Source: Pleodorina starrii
Taxonomy: Eukaryota > Chlorophyta > Chlorophyceae > Chlamydomonadales > Volvocaceae
NCBI GenBank assembly: GCA_030267565.1
Contig: BRXU01000015.1
Location: 124,001 to 188,000, forward strand
DNA: 64,000 nucleotides
Reading direction: 5' to 3'
Of the stretch, positions 59,001-64,000 are shown one piece after another; positions within the stretch are counted from its first letter, which is position 1, and each line of letters begins with the position of its first letter. A program made the position numbers and the translations under genes. Under the pieces are notes generated by a model, which did not search any database, had not been told where the DNA came from, and worked only from the letters and a program-made list of their open reading frames with translations.

Positions 59001-62000
59001 AACCTCGACCCATGGGCCCAGCCTCGACCCATGGGCCCAGCCTCGGCCCATGGGCCCAGTCTCGACCCATGGGCCCAGCCTCGACCCATGGGCCCAGCCT
59101 CGGCCGATAGGCCCAGCCTCGACCCATGGGCCCAGCTTCGACCCATGGGCCCAGCCTCGGCCGATAGGCCCAGCCTCGACCCATGGGCCCAGCCTCGTCC
59201 CATGAGCCCAGCCTCGACCCATGGGCCCAGCCTTGTCCCATGAGCCCAGCCTCGACCCATGGGCCCAGCCCCGACCCATGGGCCCAGCCTCGTCCCATGA
59301 GCCCAGCCTCGACCCATGGGCCCAGCCTCGTCCCATGAGCCCAGCCTCAACCCATGGGCCCAGCCTCGTCCCATGGGCCCAGCCTCGACCCATGGGCCCA
59401 GCCTCGACCCATGGGCCCAGTCTCGACCCATGGGCCCAGCTTCGACCCATGGGCCCAGCTTCGACCCATGGGCCCCGCCTCGACCCATGAGCCCAGCTTC
59501 GACCCATGTGCCCAGCCTCGACCCATGGGCCCAGCCTCGACCCATGGGCCCAGCCTCGACCCATGAGCCCAGCCTCGACCCATGAGTCCAGCTTCGACCC
59601 ATGGGCCCAGCTTCGACCCATGGGCCCAGCCTCGTCCCATGAGCCCAGTCTCGACCCATGAGCCCAGCTTCGACCCATGGGCCCAGCCTCGACCCATGGC
59701 CCTAGCTTCGACCCATGAGCCCAGCTTCGACCCATGGGCCCAGTCTCGACCCATGGGCCCAGCTTCGACCCATGGGCCCAGTCTCGACCCATGGGCCCAG
59801 GCTCGACCCATGGGCCCAGCTTCGACCCATGGGCCCAGCCTCGACCCATGGGCCCAGTCTCGACCCATGGGCCCAGCTTCGACCCATGGGCCCAGCCTCG
59901 ACCCATGGACCTAGCTTCGACCCATGAGCCCAGCTTCGACCCATGGGCCCAGCCTCGAACCAATGCGCCATGGGCCCAGCCTCGACCCATGGGCCTAGTC
60001 TCGTCCCATGGGCCCAGCCTCGACCCATGGGCCCAGTCTCGATCCATGTGCCCAGCTTCGACCCATGGACCCAGCCTCGACCCATGGGCCCAGCCTCGAC
60101 CCATGGGCCCAGCCTCGACCCATGGGCCCAGCCTCGACCCATGGGCCCAGCCTCGACCCAGTGGACCAGCCTCGACCCATGGGCCCAGCCTCGACCCATG
60201 AGCCCAGCCTCTGCCCATTGCGCCATGGGCCCAGCCTCGACCCATGGGCCCAGCCTCGACCCATGGGCCTAGCTTCGACCCATGAGCCCAGCCTCGACCC
60301 ATGGGCCCAGCTACGACCCATGAGCACAGCTTCGACCCATCGACCCAGCCTCGACCCATGGGCCCAGCCTCGACCCATGGGCCCAGCCTCGACCCATGGG
60401 CCCAACCTCTACCCATAGGCCCAGCCTCGACCCATGGGGCCAGCCTCGGCCTATGGGCTCAGCCTCGACCCATGAGCCCAGCCTCGACCCATGGTCCCAG
60501 CCTCGACCAATGGGCCTAGCCTCGACCCATGGGCCTAGCCTCGACCCATGGGACCAGCTTCGACCCATGGGACCAGCTTCGACCCATGGGCCCAGCCTCG
60601 ACCCATGGGCCCAGCCTCGACCCAGTGGACCAGCCTCGACCCATGGGCCCAGCCTCGACCCATGAGCCCAGCCTCTGCCCATTGCGCCATGGGCCCAGCC
60701 TCGACCCATGGGCCCAGCTTCGACCCATGGGCCCAGCTTCGACCCATGGGCACAGCTTCGACCCATGGGCCAAGCTTCGACCCATGGGCCCCGCGCCCCC
60801 GCCTCGACCTATGAGCCCAGCCTCGACCCATGGGCCCAGGCTGGGCCCATGGGCCCAGCCTCGGCCGATAGGCCCAGCCTCGACCCATGGGCCCAGCTTC
60901 GACCCATGGGCCCAGCCTCGACCCATGAGCCCAGCCTCGACCCATGGGCCCAGCCTCGACCCATGGGCCCAGCCTCGACCCATGGGCCCAGCTTCGACCC
61001 ATGGGCCCAGCTTCGACCCATGGGCCCAGCCTCGACCCATGAGCCCAGCTTCGACCCATGGGCCCAGCCTCGACCCATGGCCCTAGCTTCGACCCATGAG
61101 CCCAGCTTCGACCCATGGGCCCAGCCTCGACCCATGGGCCCAGCCTCGACCCATTGGCCCAGCCTCGACCCATGAGCCCAGCCTCGACCCATGAGCCCAG
61201 CTTCGACCCATGGGCCAAGCCTCGACCCATGGGTCCAGCTTCGACCCATGAGCCCAGCTTCGACCCATGGTCCCAGCCTCGACCCATGGGCCCAGTCTCG
61301 ACCCATGGGCCCAGCCTCGAACCAATGCGCCACGGGCCCAGCCTCGACCCATGGGCCTAGTCTCGTCCCATGGGCCCAGCCTCGACCCATGGGCCCAGTC
61401 TCGATCCATGTGCCCAGCTTCGACCCATGGACCCAGCCTCGACCCATGGGCCCAGCCTCGACCCATGGGCCCAGCCTCGACCCATGGGCCCAGCCTCGAC
61501 CCATGGGCCCAGCCTCGACCCATGGGCCCAGCCTCGACCCATTGGACCAGCCTCGACCCATGGGCCCAGCCTCGACCCATGAGCCCAGCCTCTGCCCATT
61601 GCGCCATGGGCCCAGCCTCGACCCATGGGCCCAGCCTCGACCCATGGGCCTAGCTTCGACCCATGAGCCCAGCCTCGACCCATGGGCCCAGCTACGACCC
61701 ATGAGCACAGCTTCGACCCATCGACCCAGCCTCGACCCATGGGCCCAGCCTCGACCCATGGGCCCAGCCTCGACCCATGGGCCCAACCTCTACCCATAGG
61801 CCCAGCCTCGACCCATGGGGCCAGCCTCGGCCTATGGGCTCAGCCTCGACCCATGAGCCCAGCCTCGACCCATGGTCCCAGCCTCGACCAATGGGCCTAG
61901 CCTCGACCCATGGGCCTAGCCTCGACCCATGGGACCAGCTTCGACCCACGGGACCAGCTTCGACCCATGGGCCCAGCCTCGGCCCATGAGCCCAGCCTCG

Positions 62001-64000
62001 ACTCATGGGCCCAGCCTCGACCCATGGGCCCAGCCTCGACCCATGAGCCCAGCCTCGACCCATGGGCCCAGCCTCGACCCATGGGCCCAGCCTCGGCCCA
62101 TGAGCCCAGCCTCGACCCATGGGCCCAGCCTCGACCCATGAGCCCAGCCTCGACCCATGAGCCCAGCCTCGACCCATGGGCCCAGCCTCGTCCCATGGGC
62201 CCAGCCTCGACCCATGGGCCCAGCCTCGACCCATGAGCCCAGCCTCGACCCATGGGCCTAGCTTCGACCCATAGGCCCAGCCTCGACCCATGGGCCCAAC
62301 CTCGACCCATGGGCCCAGCCTCGACCCATGGGCCCAGCCTCGGCCCATGGGCCCAGTCTCGACCCATGGGCCCAGCCTCGACCCATGGGCCCAGCCTCGG
62401 CCGATAGGCCCAGCCTCGACCCATGGGCCCAGCTTCGACCCATGGGCCCAGCCTCGGCCGATAGGCCCAGCCTCGACCCATGGGCCCAGCCTCGTCCCAT
62501 GAGCCCAGCCTCGACCCATGGGCCCAGCCTTGTCCCATGAGCCCAGCCTCGACCCATGGGCCCAGCCCCGACCCATGGGCCCAGCCTCGTCCCATGAGCC
62601 CAGCCTCGACCCATGGGCCCAGCCTCGTCCCATGAGCCCAGCCTCAACCCATGGGCCCAGCCTCGTCCCATGGGCCCAGCCTCGACCCATGGGCCCAGCC
62701 TCGACCCATGGGCCCAGTCTCGACCCATGGGCCCAGCTTCGACCCATGGGCCCAGCTTCGACCCATGGGCCCCGCCTCGACCCATGAGCCCAGCTTCGAC
62801 CCATGTGCCCAGCCTCGACCCATGGGCCCAGCCTCGACCCATGGGCCCAGCCTCGACCCATGAGCCCAGCCTCGACCCATGAGTCCAGCTTCGACCCATG
62901 GGCCCAGCTTCGACCCATGGGCCCAGCCTCGTCCCATGAGCCCAGTCTCGACCCATGAGCCCAGCTTCGACCCATGGGCCCAGCCTCGACCCATGGCCCT
63001 AGCTTCGACCCATGAGCCCAGCTTCGACCCATGGGCCCAGCCTCGACCCATGGGCCCAGCTTCGACCCATGGGCCCAGTCTCGACCCATGGGCCCAGGCT
63101 CGACCCATGGGCCCAGCTTCGACCCATGGGCCCAGCCTCGACCCATGGGCCCAGTCTCGACCCATGGGCCCAGCTTCGACCCATGGGCCCAGCCTCGACC
63201 CATGGCCCTAGCTTCGACCCATGAGCCCAGCTTCGACCCATGGGCCCAGCCTCGACCCATGGGCCCAGCCTCGACCCATGGGCCCAGTCTCGACCCATGG
63301 GCCCAGCTTCGACCCATGGGCCCAGCCTAGGCCGTTGAGCCAGCTTTGACCCATGTGCCCAGCTTCGACCCATGGGCCCAGCCTCTACCCATGAGCCCAG
63401 CCTCGACCCATGGGCCCAGCTTCGACCCATGGGCCCAGCCTCGACCCATGAGCCCAGCCTCGACCCATGGGCCCAGCCTCGACCCATGGGCCCAGCCTCG
63501 ACCCATGGGCCCAGCTTCGACCCATGGGCCCAGCTTCGACCCATGGGCCCAGCCTCGACCCATGAGCCCAGCTTCGACCCATGGGCCCAGCCTCGACCCA
63601 TGGGCCCAGCCTCGTCCCATGGGCCCAGCCTCGACCCATGGGCCCAGCCTCGACCCATGGGCCCAGTCTCGACCCATGGGCACAGCTTCGACCCATGGGC
63701 CAAGCTTCGACCCATGGGCCCCGCGCCCCCGCCTCGACCTATGAGCCCAGCCTCGACCCATGGGCCCAGGCTGGGCCCATGGGCCCAGCCTCGGCCGATA
63801 GGCCCAGCCTCGACCCATGGGCCCAGCTTCGACCCATGGGCCCAGCCTCGTCCCATGAGCCCAGTCTCGACCCATGAGCCCAGCTTCGACCCATGGGCCC
63901 AGCCTCGACCCATGGCCCTAGCTTCGACCCATGAGCCCAGCTTCGACCCATGGGCCCAGCCTCGACCCATGGGCCCAGCTTCGACCCATGGGCCCAGTCT
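50032..64000. repeat. 19-bp satellite array, right block (second subfamily)
   Basis: Same consensus and strand as the other blocks, but marked by aaccaatgcgcc, catggccctagcttcga, cctcggccgatagg, cagctacgacc, gggccccgcgcccccgcc and single inverted monomers. It matches 39.4-41.3 kb left of the island, so the island splits one array. It contains long internal duplications and no gene. It runs off the window end. Confidence 0.97.
56885..62956. repeat. 4198-bp and 3297-bp segmental duplications in satellite
   Basis: The stretch from about 56885 to 57790 recurs at 61083 to 61990 (offset 4198). The stretch from about 58960 to 59700 recurs at 62257 to 62997 (offset 3297), with the same order of rare variants such as cagctacgacc, gggctcagcc and ccttgtccc. 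The ends are approximate. Confidence 0.75.

Noticed and set aside
1..64000. Telomeric repeat tracts
   Set aside because: No TTTAGGG or TTTTAGGG runs were seen, so placement near a telomere is not supported by the sequence itself.

Overview
KIND OF SEQUENCE. This is eukaryotic nuclear DNA dominated by repeats. It holds no bacterial operons and no conserved housekeeping gene. Three things suggest a chlorophyte green alga, probably Chlamydomonas/Volvox-like: GC-rich coding sequence with short GT-AG introns, a candidate TGTAA poly(A) signal, and a small element with split direct repeats arranged like TOC1 of Chlamydomonas and Kangaroo of Volvox. This is an inference; no species-specific marker is visible.

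LAYOUT. (1) 1-15448: array of a 19-bp satellite, consensus cccatgggcccagcctcga. (2) 15449-23524: an 8.1-kb Ty3/gypsy chromodomain retrotransposon on the minus strand, inside the satellite, with 381-bp LTRs and a CGACC target duplication. Its order is PBS, a possible small spliced ORF, gag, an in-frame UGA, then pol (protease, RT, RNase H, integrase, chromodomain), PPT and 3' LTR. It is broken by a SINE in RNase H and a solo LTR in integrase, and its gag contains an in-frame fold-back triplication. (3) 23530-41311: more satellite, carrying four copies of the same SINE that share one insertion site and were multiplied with the array. (4) 41312-50031: a non-satellite island. About 3.2 kb is without a convincing gene. 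It is followed by a seven-exon hAT-type transposase gene on the plus strand (44612-49667, 808 codons, open across all exons). Intron 5 holds a 1.75-kb non-autonomous PAT/TOC1-like element with a gag-like ORF on the opposite strand. The island ends in a hAT-like terminus. (5) 50032-64000: satellite of a second subfamily, which begins before the island at about 39.3 kb.

HOW IT FITS TOGETHER. The satellite monomer has no stop codon in any of the six frames and its length is not a multiple of 3, so very long repetitive reading frames appear on both strands. I treat all of these as non-coding. Array growth is by kilobase-scale segmental duplication, with whole-monomer gains and losses. Nested insertions give a partial chronology: the gypsy element entered the array, then the SINE and solo LTR entered it. 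Separately, one SINE entered the satellite and was copied three times by array expansion.
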